From contig JADGJT010000075.1 in assembly GCA_027604005.1 (NCBI GenBank), forward strand, positions 4,718-68,717: a DNA stretch of 64,000 bases. The letters are read 5' to 3'. Below, one piece after another: positions 24,541 to 38,175 of the stretch. The stretch comes from Dinochytrium kinnereticum. Taxonomy: Eukaryota > Chytridiomycota > Chytridiomycetes > Chytridiales > Chytridiaceae. The position numbers and the translations under genes were made by a program. The notes under the pieces are model-generated. The model searched no databases and was not told the DNA's origin. It saw only the letters and a program-made list of their open reading frames with translations. The first letter of the stretch is position 1. The number at the start of each line of letters is the position of its first letter.

Positions 24541-24562
24541 TACTTAACAAATTTGATTTCGG

Positions 24563-27385
<2,823 letters not shown>

Positions 27386-27466
27386 ACGTCAACTGATGCA
27401 AATATATATTTTTCTCTTTCGTTCCTAAACCTAGTTGATTTTTTGCTTTGAGAAAATTTGATCAAC

Positions 27467-28291
27467 ATGAACGGGGATGCGGTACATCAAACTGTTCTAC
27501 GACGCGGATTAATATTGCTTTCCACTAGTTCTTGTTCCTTTTTGCGGTCGTAATGGCCGCAGTGCTGCTCTTTGGCATGGTGTTTTATGTAAAAATGCAT
27601 CAAATGAGCTGTTGATTGACCACAACTCTTCAGATTATCATGTTCTCTGATCTTGAGGTCGACTACATCAACCCCATTGATCTCTGCAACAAGCTGAACC
27701 AGGTAAGATCCTTTAAAGATAATGACTTGGAAAAATGCTTAAACCTTTTTTGACTGGGCTGCGTCACTCCTTTTGTAGTTTGTCTTGCCCGAGAACTTCG
27801 CACATGGTTTCCTATGGCTGCTATTCCTCTTGAATGGAAGCTGGATTGCGATGGTCTTGAATTTACCTCTGCTTTTGTTCCATGTTCATAAGTATGGAAT
27901 GCTTTATAAATTGATGTTGATCGAGCTAGAATCCTGAACAATCGCCACATGTATGATGCGACCGAGATCTTTAGGACTTTGCCGCAACACAAGAAGGAAT
28001 GCTTTTTCAAGCTGGCATTCTACCTTCTCTCCTTTTTCTACTGTGAGTCTTCCTGTTTTACCTCTCTTCTTTTTGAGTGTTTTACTTTGTTAATTTAATG
28101 AGAAAAGAATCTAACCTTTTTCCCCCCCCCCCCCAGACCTTTACGTAAGTCTATTGCAGCATCAATGACACTACTTTCTTTCTAACGTCGTCATTAATCC
28201 AATTTAACCCTATCCCCAGTGCATGATTCTAAGTCTCTTGAACGTAAGAATCACGTATTCATCAAAACGCTAACCCTACCTAATTTAGTAA
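27467..28291 (+). CDS. ERV14: Cornichon/Erv14 ER cargo receptor
   Basis: Cornichon proteins are small three- to four-pass ER membrane receptors that load transmembrane cargo into COPII vesicles. Exons give MNGDAFLFLFAVVMAAVLLF, then IIMFSDLEVDYINPIDLCNK (the family signature), FVLPENFAHGFLWLLFLLNG, a third exon with LNNRHMYDATEIFRTLPQHK, and a last segment CMILSLLN. To join the last pieces an 8-nt exon ACCTTTAC (28137-28144) is needed, giving SFFYYLYCMILSL. The final stop is either TAA at 28289-28291 after a last intron, or TAA at 28271-28273 if that intron is retained. The intron before the 8-nt exon has a run of 13 C before its AG. Total about 135 residues, normal for the family. Confidence 0.9.
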
Positions 28292-28435
28292 GAAGTGCCC
28301 CAGAGCGAAGAACTTCCTGCATATCCACTGGGTGCGTGCCACATCGCTTACACAAAAGGAGGGGGTAAAAGGGACACTCGGAATTGAAATATATATTAGA
28401 CCTTGTTTGGCTGCCTTTGCTTTGTTTTTTTGGAA

Positions 28436-30843
28436 TTATTTGTTTTTGCTTTTATTGACACTAGTATTCTTCCATCTACACGAAACGACGAGGGGGATAT
28501 GATCCGAGGGGTGATGCGCATTAGGGAACCCAACAATCTTGGAAACGTAGGATTTCTCAACATTGGAAAGGAGGCCCGTTATGCTAAGCGTCGGGGTCGA
28601 GTACCAAACGTAATCGATGACTCCCTTGAACGTAGGAGTGAAGTTCGTAAAATCCAGTTCATCCACATGTGCGTAGGCAGACTTGAGCGACAGGTTATGG
28701 GTGAGGCCCTCGGAAGTGTAAGGTCCATAGGTATATGTCCCAAAGTCGTCATGATCCTGCGGCACGTTTCCTCGTGAGAGGAACTCGTACACACCAGAAT
28801 TCGGAAGCGAATTGAAGTCACCACAGATGACGATGGGGAGCGGGGTCTTGCTCCCATTTGAGTACAACGTGCTGAGCCGCTGAAGCTCCTCAACGAGCAT
28901 AGCCGTTTGAACAAGCTTCACGTCCTTGTAGGTCGGGTCCCAGTGCAAGTGGGCGTTCGCGACCAGGAGACGGGTATTGTTGTCCTTGGATTCGAGCAGG
29001 GTTACTACGGCAATGTTGTCCTTAACCATGACACGGTTAAATACATCTTCTGTTTTCCGGAGATCGGGGCGTTGCATGGCTATTTGCTGGAATTCAATCA
29101 GGTGCTTCTCCTTCAGGGTAAACCTGTAGTTGTCGCAGTTAATAAAACCAATGAGCCTCGAAATCTTACTTATTTGTCTTGAAGAAGGTCGCGCATCCGT
29201 CAACACTCCGCTTCTCATAGTCGCCCATAGTTCGTGCTCTTGATTTTGGCCAAAACACTCCTTCATACTCGCCGAGAGGGGCTAGCTGAGTTTGGAAGTA
29301 GTCTTCAAACTGGCCCATCTCCACTTCCTAAGAGGATAGTCAGAATCGTGTCCCAACAGACAGAAGAAGAAAAAAAGCCAAACCACGCATCACAAACCTG
29401 AAGGCAAACAATATCGGCACTGTAGTTGAGAATGTCATGCAGCAGAAGCTCTCTCCGGTATTCCCAATTTAGGACCCATGACGGCGTGTAGGCGTAAGCC
29501 TGCGGGGTGGCGTACTTATCACAAAGGGTGTTATAGCACATGACCGTAAACACATCTTTTCGCGTACATTAGAAAAGGAAATCCACGAAAAAGGCAGGAG
29601 GCACAAAAACAAAAACCTACCTCCAGATGCCGATGAATCCTCCTCCAGAGGAATCCATTCTCGCTCTTGGGGGGAAGAGCCAGCTGTCGAGTACAGAAAA
29701 AAACAAACAGTTAGTTCGAGTGCAAGGGCCCAAAAAAGCCCACCAGGAATATTCTCTCGCAAGTAAGTGACAACAGCCGCCGTGCCTTCCTTTTGAATCA
29801 ACGAAAGTATCGGCTCGCTCAAGGGGTTTCCTTCCAAACCAAGTGTCTCCAACTGCAAAAGAGCAAAAAGCAAAAGAGAGTCAAATAAAGATTCTTAGAA
29901 GCTTAGACAGCTTCTTAAAAGGAGAGCAAAAATAGGCAGGCAGGCAAGAGCATATGCGATAGACATAAAGCCATCAGAGTGCAAGGCAGATGAAAACAAA
30001 CCTGAAAGAGTGCCCCCAACTCTGGTGGAAGAAACGTGAGCTGATTGTCAAAGAGCAACAACTCGCGTAACGACACGACGAGTCCAATCTCGGGCGGCAC
30101 GGCTGTCAGCCGGTTTCCCGATAAGTCCAGAATAACCAGTGAAGAGAGCTTGCTGACTTCAGGGGACAGGAACGTGAGGTTGTTGTGATTCAGGTAGAGC
30201 GTCGTGAGGAAGGTGTATCTGAAGAGCTCCAAGCTGAGATTCTTGATTTGCATGCCACCCAGATCAATGATGGTCCACTCTGAAGCCTTCTCCGACGGGT
30301 TAACTAACGACATGGCAGAGTTTCCAAGCGAGTCCGCATTTCCCAGTCCATTGGCAGTCCGTGCGGCCGCTGCGGCGACTCTAGCGTGGTGATGCGGGGA
30401 CGCTGACTGAAGGTTTTGAGGAGACGAGAGAAAAAAAAAAACCGCGATCCCAGCCAAACCAAAGAGATAAGACGAGTCAATCAATTGCAATCCGACCATC
30501 CTCGCGGGAAGGGAGGAACAGCGGCCAAGAGAAATTACAGGAGGAGTAACCCTTCTCTGTCTCCCCTTACCTGACGGGATATTTGGACTTGATCAATCTG
30601 TTTCTGGTGATGGCCACCCTGACTTGACGCCGAGGCCTGGTACCCCCCTTGACTGGACATGCCGTGCAGGCCTTGCTTTGAGCCGTAAATCTGCAGCTGT
30701 TGCGCCGCGTCCGCAATGCCGTCGACCTCGTCTCTCCGCCCCCACTGCCACATGCCAACAACAGTCTTCCCGATGGGGGGGGGGTGATAACGGTGATGCT
30801 CAAGTTCAATGTTTCGATGGGAGTGAATTTTTTTGGCCGTCAC
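28436..30843 (-). CDS. CCR4: Ccr4 poly(A) deadenylase (CNOT6-type), LRR plus EEP nuclease
   Basis: Ccr4 is a catalytic subunit of the Ccr4-Not complex and shortens mRNA poly(A) tails. The N-terminal Gln-rich region is followed by leucine-rich repeats (LYLNHNNLTFLSPEVSKL, LDLSGNRLTAVPPEIGL, LLLFDNQLTFLPPEL, LGLEGNPLSEPIL), which bind Caf1. The endonuclease-exonuclease-phosphatase domain follows: VMCYNTLCDKYATPQAYAY, VCLQEVEMGQFEDYF (catalytic Glu across an intron near 29330), LLVANAHLHWDP, VICGDFNSLPNSGVYEFL and NAHHPSDHIPLV. All catalytic motifs are present. The start is the Met at 30843 or, more cautiously, the Met at 30753 (MWQWGRRDE). About six exons. The upstream gene FEN1, on the same strand, stops at 30902, only 59 bp before the first Met. 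Confidence 0.93.
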
Positions 30844-30901
30844 AAGATTTTGGAAAGAGTCACACAGCGACGTTCAGCTACATTATCTCCAGAGGATCCC
30901 T

Positions 30902-32715
30902 TCATTTGCCCTTGCGTGGCTTTTTGGCCCCTGCAGCTGCTGCTCCCTTGGTCGCCTTTGGAGGGACCTTTGGAACGGATGGCAGGCGGTTAGTCTCGGC
31001 ATTGGCCGCTGCATGTGTCTGCTCACCTTGCGCTTCTCGGGTGCCTTGGCGTTCTGCTCTTTGGGGAGGGGTTTGAAGTAATCAGCAAGCCGGCCTTGCA
31101 CTGTCGTGGTCTTGGCCTTCTGAAGCCTCTTGATGGCGCTCTTCACACGATCCTCGCTATGGTGAATGTATCAGCGTCCATTTATAACCTTTGTATCGGC
31201 AGCTTACTTGAAGCCCTTCTCCTCACACAAGAATTTTACCATCCCCTCCTCATCTGGATCCTTCCACTCGAGCTGAAAAGGTAAAATCGCGTTAGAATGG
31301 ACGTCAATCGGATCACGAGTATGGCATACCGTAACTGCATCACCATCCATCACATCAGGTTTGAGGAAGAGCTCCCGAGCCTCCTTGTATGCCCAGTCCT
31401 CCGCGATGGGATACTTCTTTTTATCCAGAACCTTTAGAATATTTTCAATCGATTTATGCTCCTTGATCAGACTCAGCGCCCGCATGGGTCCAACTCCCTT
31501 GATGCTGTCGCAGTAATCACAGCCTAGCAGAATACACATATCGATGAACTGAGGTTAATGAGTATGGATTGAATCGTCCATTGGGCATTCATACCTGATC
31601 CATAGTGAGCTGAAGGCCTTCAAGAACTTTCTCGAGGCTTATTTCCGTCACAGGCATCTTTCTAGCCTCACTGAAAGTCAGATGCCGCATGAGCACAGAT
31701 GCCCCAAAGGTTAAGGTGTCCATGTCTTCCGATCCAGCCCCATAAACCTAGGCTATTTAAGGAATCTACGATGAAAAGGTTGGTGCTTTACCTTTCCAGA
31801 CTTTGCTAGTGCTGCACATTGAGCCTCAGCCTCGCACGGCGCCTTTTTGTTTTTTGGAATTTACCTTAAAATCATACGATGCATTTGCATAAGCAGCAGA
31901 ATAATTACCTCCACGAACGGAATACCCATAAGCTTTAACAGTCGCTTGCAATCCTCATTTTGCTCCTTGGAAACCCGGACTGTTCTCCTGCTAAATTTGT
32001 CATAGTTTTCCGTGTCGCCTTCACACGTTAAGCGTTGAACGAAAAGATGATAAAAATACAAACCTGCCTCAACAGCCGCAACAGCTGCCTTTTCAGCCTC
32101 ATCTCTCTTCTCCCCACGTTTCTTGAGCTGATCAGGCTGTTTTAACACAAGAATCATACTGAGGATACTTCACCTCGTTTGATTTCAGCTCGGGAGGTTT
32201 TCCATCAAATACGTAAACAGGTTTAAGCCCATTTTCAATCATCCTGATCGTTCTGTCCATTAATCCCTTCAAGTGACTACAGACCAGGAAAAAATACAAG
32301 CATAAAAAGAAAATGCAAATCAATTAGGTTAGTCTCTCCTTCAAAATAAAAAAAAAACAAACAAAAAAACGCTGTGATAATTATAAGTAATGAACCACAC
32401 ACCTTGTTACTTCTCCCGATTCATTGGTAAGTTGCTCACCATCTCTTCTTATCGCTATAAGAAACTGGTATATGGACATGGATGCGTCGATGGCGACTTT
32501 TCTGCCAAAGCATGCAGAGAGGGCAAGCTCCTTGATGGCCCCAGGAGCGTTATCACTAATCACCTTCATCAATCCTACAACAGAATAAATCACACAATTA
32601 ATCTATTATTAATATCATCCCCTCTTTGGAAGAGAAAAGCAACGGATGAGTATGCCCATTATGCGGCCATATCTCTCAGCCAGCACAGGTCTGGATGCTC
32701 ACCATGAATGCCCAT
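30902..32715 (-). CDS. FEN1: Flap endonuclease 1 (FEN1/Rad27)
   Basis: FEN1 removes 5' flaps in Okazaki-fragment maturation and long-patch base-excision repair. A 13-nt coding first exon, MGIH plus one base (start 32715), joins to [19 protein letters not shown], giving the usual MGI.GL N-terminus. The XPG-N domain includes [20 protein letters not shown] and [15 protein letters not shown]. The XPG-I part includes [20 protein letters not shown] and the helix-hairpin-helix [20 protein letters not shown]. The C-terminal PIP box is QGRLADYF and the tail is basic (KKPRKGK, stop TCA at 30902-30904). About nine exons. Length is near the family norm of about 380 residues. Metal-binding acidic residues seen include D in VAIDAS and D in YVFDGK. 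Confidence 0.95.
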
Positions 32716-32935
32716 CTTGAAATGTTTGAACAATCCGGACAGAAGGTTACACGAAACCTGCCAACAATCACCGAAAAAGCGAAACGTGAGTTTGGGGTCA
32801 TGTGTGGAGAGCATCGAACCCTGACCCTCCTTTCATTCATTTCTTTTTTGTCAACTCGAAATCTAGCTTCTCATCATCAGCAAAAACCAACGCCTCGGGA
32901 AACCTACCAACCTCATCCCCGCCTCGCAATCCATA

Positions 32936-33971
32936 ATGAAGCTCAGGTCAAAGGCCCGACGTCTTCAAGGAGAGAAGGACCGGCTCCAAAACATGTTCCG
33001 AGTGGGAAAAGAGCTCGCCAACCCTTTTGAAGAGTACCGTCGGATGCTGCGAGAGCAAAGTCTGCGAGACAGCGAAGCATTGGTTCCTCCGAGTCTCTTC
33101 TCACTGACCTCCTACCTGTTTGTGAGCGTCATTCTGGGACGATCCGATTCGATGGAGGCAAGGGATTCCATGTCGTTTATCTTGGGAATGCTTGGGAAGA
33201 CGTCGGTGTCTTGGTCGACTTATCTTCTTGCAATGTATTATGCGAGGAGGTTTACGGTGAATTGTGCGAATGGGGTAGGGTTGGGAGAATTGACATTGCC
33301 TTGCATTCCTGTTTACATCTCGGCCATTATATGCGCAGACAAGTTTCTCTATGATGCAACCTATTCCAACAAGGGTGAGTATTTTCAATTATATGTTTTA
33401 AGCCTCGACTCTTCCTTCTTCTTTTCTTTCCTCCTCTGCATCCCTGCTTTCTCGCTTCCACATTCCCCTCATTTTCCACTGGTTGATGATAGACTGGAGC
33501 GATTTCACAAGAATACCTCTCCACGACCTCAACAACCACGAACGCAACTTCCTCCGCATCATGAACTACAACCTCAGCGACGACGGCTTCGACCTCTTCA
33601 TCACGCACCTTGACGCCTCCCTCATGCTCCGCCAAGTCTTCCAATGGGGTTTCCCAGCCTCCTACATGGACCTCCTCCGCATCACAAACCTCCTCTCAAC
33701 CCCACCCTCCTCCACCTCCGTCGCCTCCCTCTTCTCCTCGCTGGGGTTTGAGCAATCAGGGTTGGTGGGTGGATGGGGTGGTCCTCATGACGGGGTGCAG
33801 AGGTTGAAACCGTTGGAGATTGCAAAGATGGTTTATGTGATTGTGTTGAGATCGTTGGTGATTTATGTGGCGGCTGCCGCGACCGCCGTGGCTATCATCA
33901 CTTTGGTGGCGGTTCAGATTGCGTCAAGGACTTCGACCGCCCTGATTGCTTACACTACCACGTCTGTCTGA
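32936..33971 (+). CDS. Cyclin-like protein with C-terminal membrane segment (CNPPD1/Pho80-type)
   Basis: Two exons (32936-33374, 33493-33971) give about 305 residues. The cyclin box contains YISAIICADKFLYDATYSNK, then DWSDFTRIPLHDLNNHERNF and LRIMNYNLSDDGFDLF, matching the Pho80/Pcl and CNPPD1 type that partners Pho85/CDK5-like kinases. The C-terminus has a hydrophobic stretch (VIVLRSLVIYVAAAATAVAI and onward) and ends ALIAYTTTSV, consistent with a tail anchor as in CNPPD1. No partner kinase lies in the window. The function is therefore inferred. Start at 32936 is the first Met with a basic helix (MKLRSKARRLQGEKDRLQNM). Position 220 bp from the divergent FEN1 start suggests a shared upstream region. 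Confidence 0.65.
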
Positions 33972-34080
33972 AGGTTTCGGGGGGTGCTATTTTTCATTTG
34001 TATATTTGTAACAAGTTTTATTTATCATTACTGTTCATTGTGCGGGCGTGCTTTCTAGGCTGTTTTTTTTTTGTTTTGCT

Positions 34081-34141
34081 TGATGCAGTGATCATATTGA
34101 AGATGCACATATGTTTGATGCAGGGATCACATGGACGATGC
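34081..34141. repeat. Two imperfect 26-bp direct repeats
   Basis: Copies at 34081-34106 and 34116-34141 both begin TGATGCAG and end GATGC, differing at a few positions, with a 35-bp period. They sit next to the FEN1 relic on its 3' side (minus-strand sense). Confidence 0.6.
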
Positions 34142-34156
34142 TTTTGAGTTAGTTCT

Positions 34157-34252
34157 CGAGGTTTGCCATCAAATACGGGAACTAAGTTAAGCCTGTGTTC
34201 AAAACCATCCTGATAGTTGTGTCCACTGTTGATCCCTTCAACTGACTGCAAA
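34157..34252 (-). pseudogene. Decayed copy of a FEN1 exon
   Basis: On the minus strand this stretch reads SQLKGSTVDTTIRMVLNTGL in one frame and then VPVFDGKPREL in the next, mirroring [20 protein letters not shown] and [11 protein letters not shown] of the FEN1 exon at about 32175-32275. The nucleotides align over about 95 bp (shared GAGGTTT.CCATCAAATACG, then TTAAGCC, then CATCCTGAT). A frameshift breaks it and no flanking FEN1 exons are present. Some intron-like sequence next to it (AGAAAATG...) may also match, which would suggest a DNA-level duplication rather than retroposition. It is not expected to be functional. Confidence 0.75.
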
Positions 34253-34935
34253 GAAAAAAAAAAGAACAAAGAAGAAAATGGCAACAAGGTAAGATGTTTA
34301 AGCTGATAGTTTTCCATGCATGGATTGTGACTTCTTTTTTTTTTTGATGGGATGGGTTGAACAATGTACGTAGTTGGAAAAGCGCCGTGTGTAAACCTAT
34401 ACAGATTCACACCGCGAATGATCAGATCCGCCTGATTCCCTTAAGATAATCTGTTGACGTCCTGTCAAGGTGCCGCCGGAACTGCTCCTTCACCCACAAG
34501 TCTTAAGCAATTCACACTTGCCATTGACACAGATCATATTAAAATTTTCCAATGAGATCAAATGTTTTTTGATTTGAACTGATCGTTTCACCACGCCTGG
34601 AACCCCACTTGACATTAACAGTAGGCAGGGACCAACAGTTACATGACTCCACTCAATGAAAAAAAAAAGAAACACACTTAAGGACAGACAAAAGAAACAA
34701 CCGTATAAGGTCAAGCATAGCAACAACAAGAAACACACCACGCACCCAACAACCACCCAAGCCCGTTTAAAAGAAGTGACCGAGACATAAGGAAAAAAAT
34801 AAACACCATAAGATTTGTTCAGGGAAAAAGAAAAAACAGTGGCGATGCGTTGATCGAGTGAATAAAGGGAAGGGTGGTTATGGCGGATTTTTGTGGGGGA
34901 GAGAGGGGGAAAGGCTGAAGGAAGGCGCTAACCAC

Positions 34936-37574
34936 TTATTGCGCGGTAGCAGCGTACATGGCAGTGATCTGCGCCTGGTACAGCTTCTTGGCCTCAAACC
35001 TCTTCAACTTAAAGGTGGGAGTAAGGAGGTTGTTGTCAACGGAGAAGAGAGTGCTGTCAAGGTGAAGCGCCTTGATGTTCTCAAAGCCCTTCAAGCCGTC
35101 CTTCTTTCCGTGCTCCTCGAGGAGCTTCAGAAGAGTCTTCGTCAAGGTCGCATCCTTGACAAGCTCCGCGAAGGGCTTGTCAACGCCCTTACTCTTTGCC
35201 CAGGGGACAAACGTCTCCTCGTCAGGGACGACGACACCAACAAGGGTGGCCTGGAGAGAGTCACCGTAGACAAAGGCCTGGGCGACAAGCTCGTGCTTCT
35301 GGTAGACAATCTCAATCTTCTCGGGGGCAATGTATTCACCTTGAGCAAGCTTGAAAATGCTGGGAAAGGGAAATTGTTAATATCCTTATCTACTGTTGAA
35401 AGGCAACAACATAAAAGGTAAAAATGAATAGTCACTCACTTCTTGACACGATCGATGATCTTAAGGCGACCACGCTCGTCCCACATGGCAACGTCACCGG
35501 TCTTGCACCATCCATCCGCAGTGAGGACCTCAGCGGTCTTGTCGGGGCTCTTGTAGTAACCCTGGAAGACACCGGAACCACGAACCCAGATCTCACCGCG
35601 GGGGAATGGCTTGTCGAGAGAGGTGTAGTTCATACCTTCAACATCAACGAGCTTGACCTCGCAGGTGGGGATGGGAACACCGACGTGACCAGAAGTAAGA
35701 TCGAAACGGTCGGTCTATGTAGGATAAAAAATTAGTGGCAAATCTTTTTTCGGCGAGTGTAATACAACTGTAAGGAAATGACAACTTACAACAGTAAGAC
35801 CAGCACAGGTCTCAGTCTGGCCGTAACCCTCGTAAACATCCGCAGAGAAGCAGATCCTCAAAAAGTCCATGACATCAGCCGAGATGGGAGCGGCACCAGT
35901 GAACATCAAACGAACGTTACCACCCAACTTCGAGCGGATGTTTCCAAAGACAAGCTTGTCCCACAACCAGTGATTGACAGTTCCATTGGCGAGACCGTTC
36001 TTCTTCGCAGCGAAGGCAGTGTTGAAGAGAAACTGAGCAACAGCGGACTTGGCCTTAACACCAGCCATGACTTTGTCGTAGATCCTGTTGAAAAGACGGG
36101 GCACAGAGGCAAAGACAGTGGGCTTCAGCTCGGCAACGTCATCCAAAAGCTTAAGGGTGTCACCCTGGTAGAATCCAATGCGGCCACCAGAGTTGGTGAG
36201 GATGAGCTGAACGACACGCTCAAAGACGTGGGCGAGGGGAAGGTAGGAGATGTGCGAGTCCTCTTCGGTGATACCGATGAAACGCTTCGCCTTGGTGAGC
36301 TCCTGGGCGGCAGCTAAGAAGGCGAGCAAGTTCTTGTGGGAGATGATAACACCCTTGGGGAGACCAGTAGTACCAGAGGTGTAGCAGATGGTGGCAATGG
36401 TATCGGCGGTGGGGAGAATGGGATCAGCGGGGGCCTCAGCTCCCTCGCGCTCAACGTCGAGGATGGAGACGACCTCAATGCCGGCAGCCTTTCCAAGAGA
36501 GATGATCTCATCGTCAGGGATGTCCATGACGACAATGTGCTTCAGCAGGGGGAGCTTGTCCTTGAGGTCAAGGAGAACCTTTGCCTTGTCCTTGGTGGCA
36601 AGGATGACGGGAAGCTCAGCCTGAGTGGAGATAAACTCGATCGCCTCAGCGCCGAGGGTGTCGTAAAGTGGGACGGTGACGAGGGAGTACATAAAGCACG
36701 CATGCTCTCCAATAACCTGTTACAAAAGGAAAGGTCAGCATGGAACGAGGAGAAATCATTGAAGAAAACACCCCAGCCATGAAGAAAACTTACCCATTCC
36801 GCACGGTTGATGGAGAAAAGACCAACGTTGGAGTTTGGCTTCAGACCACGCTTCAGGAGACCAGCACTGGACGAGGAGAGAGAAAGAGGCACGTGTAAGT
36901 AAGTTTTTGTAGCCACTGGGAAAATTAACGGCGAAAATCTTTTCGCCTTTGCTGAAAATCAAACAAAAGGGATGACATCTCACCCAAGGTTCTTCACTCT
37001 CTTGTAGACCTCATTGTAGCTCTGCCAGATGTAGGGGCCAGCGACGCCGTTGACGATCGGACGAGTGCCGAGGAAGGGCTTGTTACCTGCGCAAACGAGA
37101 GAAAATGATAAGATAAGAGAGAAAAATATGGGGAATGGCGGGGAGGAGGGTGGCCAGATCATCACAATGAAGCAAAAAGACAAGGCATCAATTCCATAAT
37201 CAGAGAATGCCACCCACCGCTCTTCTTCATGCCAGTGAGAAGGTTCTCGTGGAGGTTGGTGATGCCATCAGGGAAGACGACGACTTTTCCGGGAGTGGTG
37301 AGGAAGGCATTGACGCGGGGCTGAGAGATAAATGGAGAGTAGAGTTAGTCGATCAGATCAGGGAGGCCATCGCACGCGTGAGGTGTGTTCTTTGATATGC
37401 TTATGTTGTCTGTATGCCGCTTGTGGCGAAAGCACACGCAAGCAACAACAACAAGATGCAAGGCAACAGCCGGAATGACGGTTGACTGCGTACCTTTCCC
37501 TCTCCGGGGACGGAGGGAGCACCGACGACCTCAGTGGTGAAGGACGATGGGGCAGCTGCCTTGGGTGGCGACAT
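34936..37574 (-). CDS. Long-chain acyl-CoA synthetase (FAA/ACSL)
   Basis: The enzyme activates fatty acids to acyl-CoA using ATP. Start MSPPKAAAPSSFTTEVVGAP at 37574. Motifs in order: LTGMKKSGG and NKPFLGTRPIVNG; ANL-superfamily ATP/AMP motif ICYTSGTTGLPKGVIISHKN near 36375; ISYLPLAHVFERVVQ; LMFTGAAPISADVMDFLR; YEGYGQTETCAG; and the A8-type motif GWCKTGDVAMWDERGRLKII DRVKK. The C-terminus ends QITAMYAATAQ with no peroxisomal SKL signal. About seven exons and 700 residues, as usual for Faa1/Faa4. Codon use is strongly C/G-ending, unlike neighbours such as ATRIP, consistent with high expression. A TATA-like element lies about 80 bp upstream. Cytosolic or ER/lipid-droplet placement is inferred. 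Confidence 0.93.
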
Positions 37575-37654
37575 GGGGGTTGGCAGTGGGTGGTGATTGG
37601 GGGGAAGGAGGGTGATTTGAATAAAAACGGCGGAGGAGGGGATTGGGGGAGCAG

Positions 37655-37662
37655 TATTTATA
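37655..37662 (-). promoter_or_regulatory. TATA-like box upstream of acyl-CoA synthetase
   Basis: TATAAATA on the minus strand, about 81 bp before the start codon at 37574. The codon bias of the gene fits a strong TATA promoter. Confidence 0.45.
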
Positions 37663-38118
37663 GGGAAGTTATTTATGGAATTTTCAATAATAATTAAAAG
37701 TGAATGAATGAAATAATTAAATAATTCCTTCCAATGTGATTATTATTATTATTTAATTATTTTAGGTTGAAGGAGGGTTTTGATTAATTAAATAATAAAT
37801 CAAATAATTCAAAAAGAAAAAGGGTGCTCTGTGTGACGTCCATAGCCCCTTCCCGCCTGCTGATTGGCGCTCATGCGGCCACAAGAGCACACACCACCAC
37901 CACACAGCCCAAAGAAGGTTTATTTCACATACTCTCACATGCCACCACCACTGCTCTGCTCATCTGAGCTTGTGCCTTCTGTTCTGCAGGGTGCGTGTGC
38001 CACCTGAGCATCAGCCTTGCTGCTGCTGCATCATCACCATCATTATCATCGGAAAACATCGATCCAGGCCATTCCACCAATGAAAGAAATCTTATGGATA
38101 CATACATATGTACAAATT

Positions 38119-38175
38119 ATTATATTTATTTTATTATTTTATTATTTTATTATTTTATTTTATTTTATTTTAATT
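38119..38175. repeat. TTATT/TTTTA microsatellite
   Basis: A run of about 57 bp built from TTATT, TTTTATTA and TTTTA units within the AT-rich intergenic region. Confidence 0.7.

Larger units (their letters stand above)
33972..34935. other. Convergent intergenic region with relic sequence
   Basis: This 964-bp stretch lies between the stop codons of the cyclin and acyl-CoA synthetase genes. It holds the FEN1 exon relic (34157-34252), a two-copy 26-bp repeat and several A/T homopolymers. No intact gene was recognised in the remainder. Confidence 0.5.

Noticed and set aside
30624..31081. Overlapping plus-strand frames of 80-150 codons
   Set aside because: Antisense to the Ccr4 N-terminus and FEN1 C-terminus, whose frames carry clear family motifs.
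34490..34756. 88-codon minus-strand frame next to the FEN1 relic
   Set aside because: Hydrophobic low-complexity start from A/T runs; no similarity to other FEN1 exons seen.
35778..36782. Long plus-strand frames across the acyl-CoA synthetase
   Set aside because: Produced by the strong C/G-ending codon bias of the gene on the minus strand.
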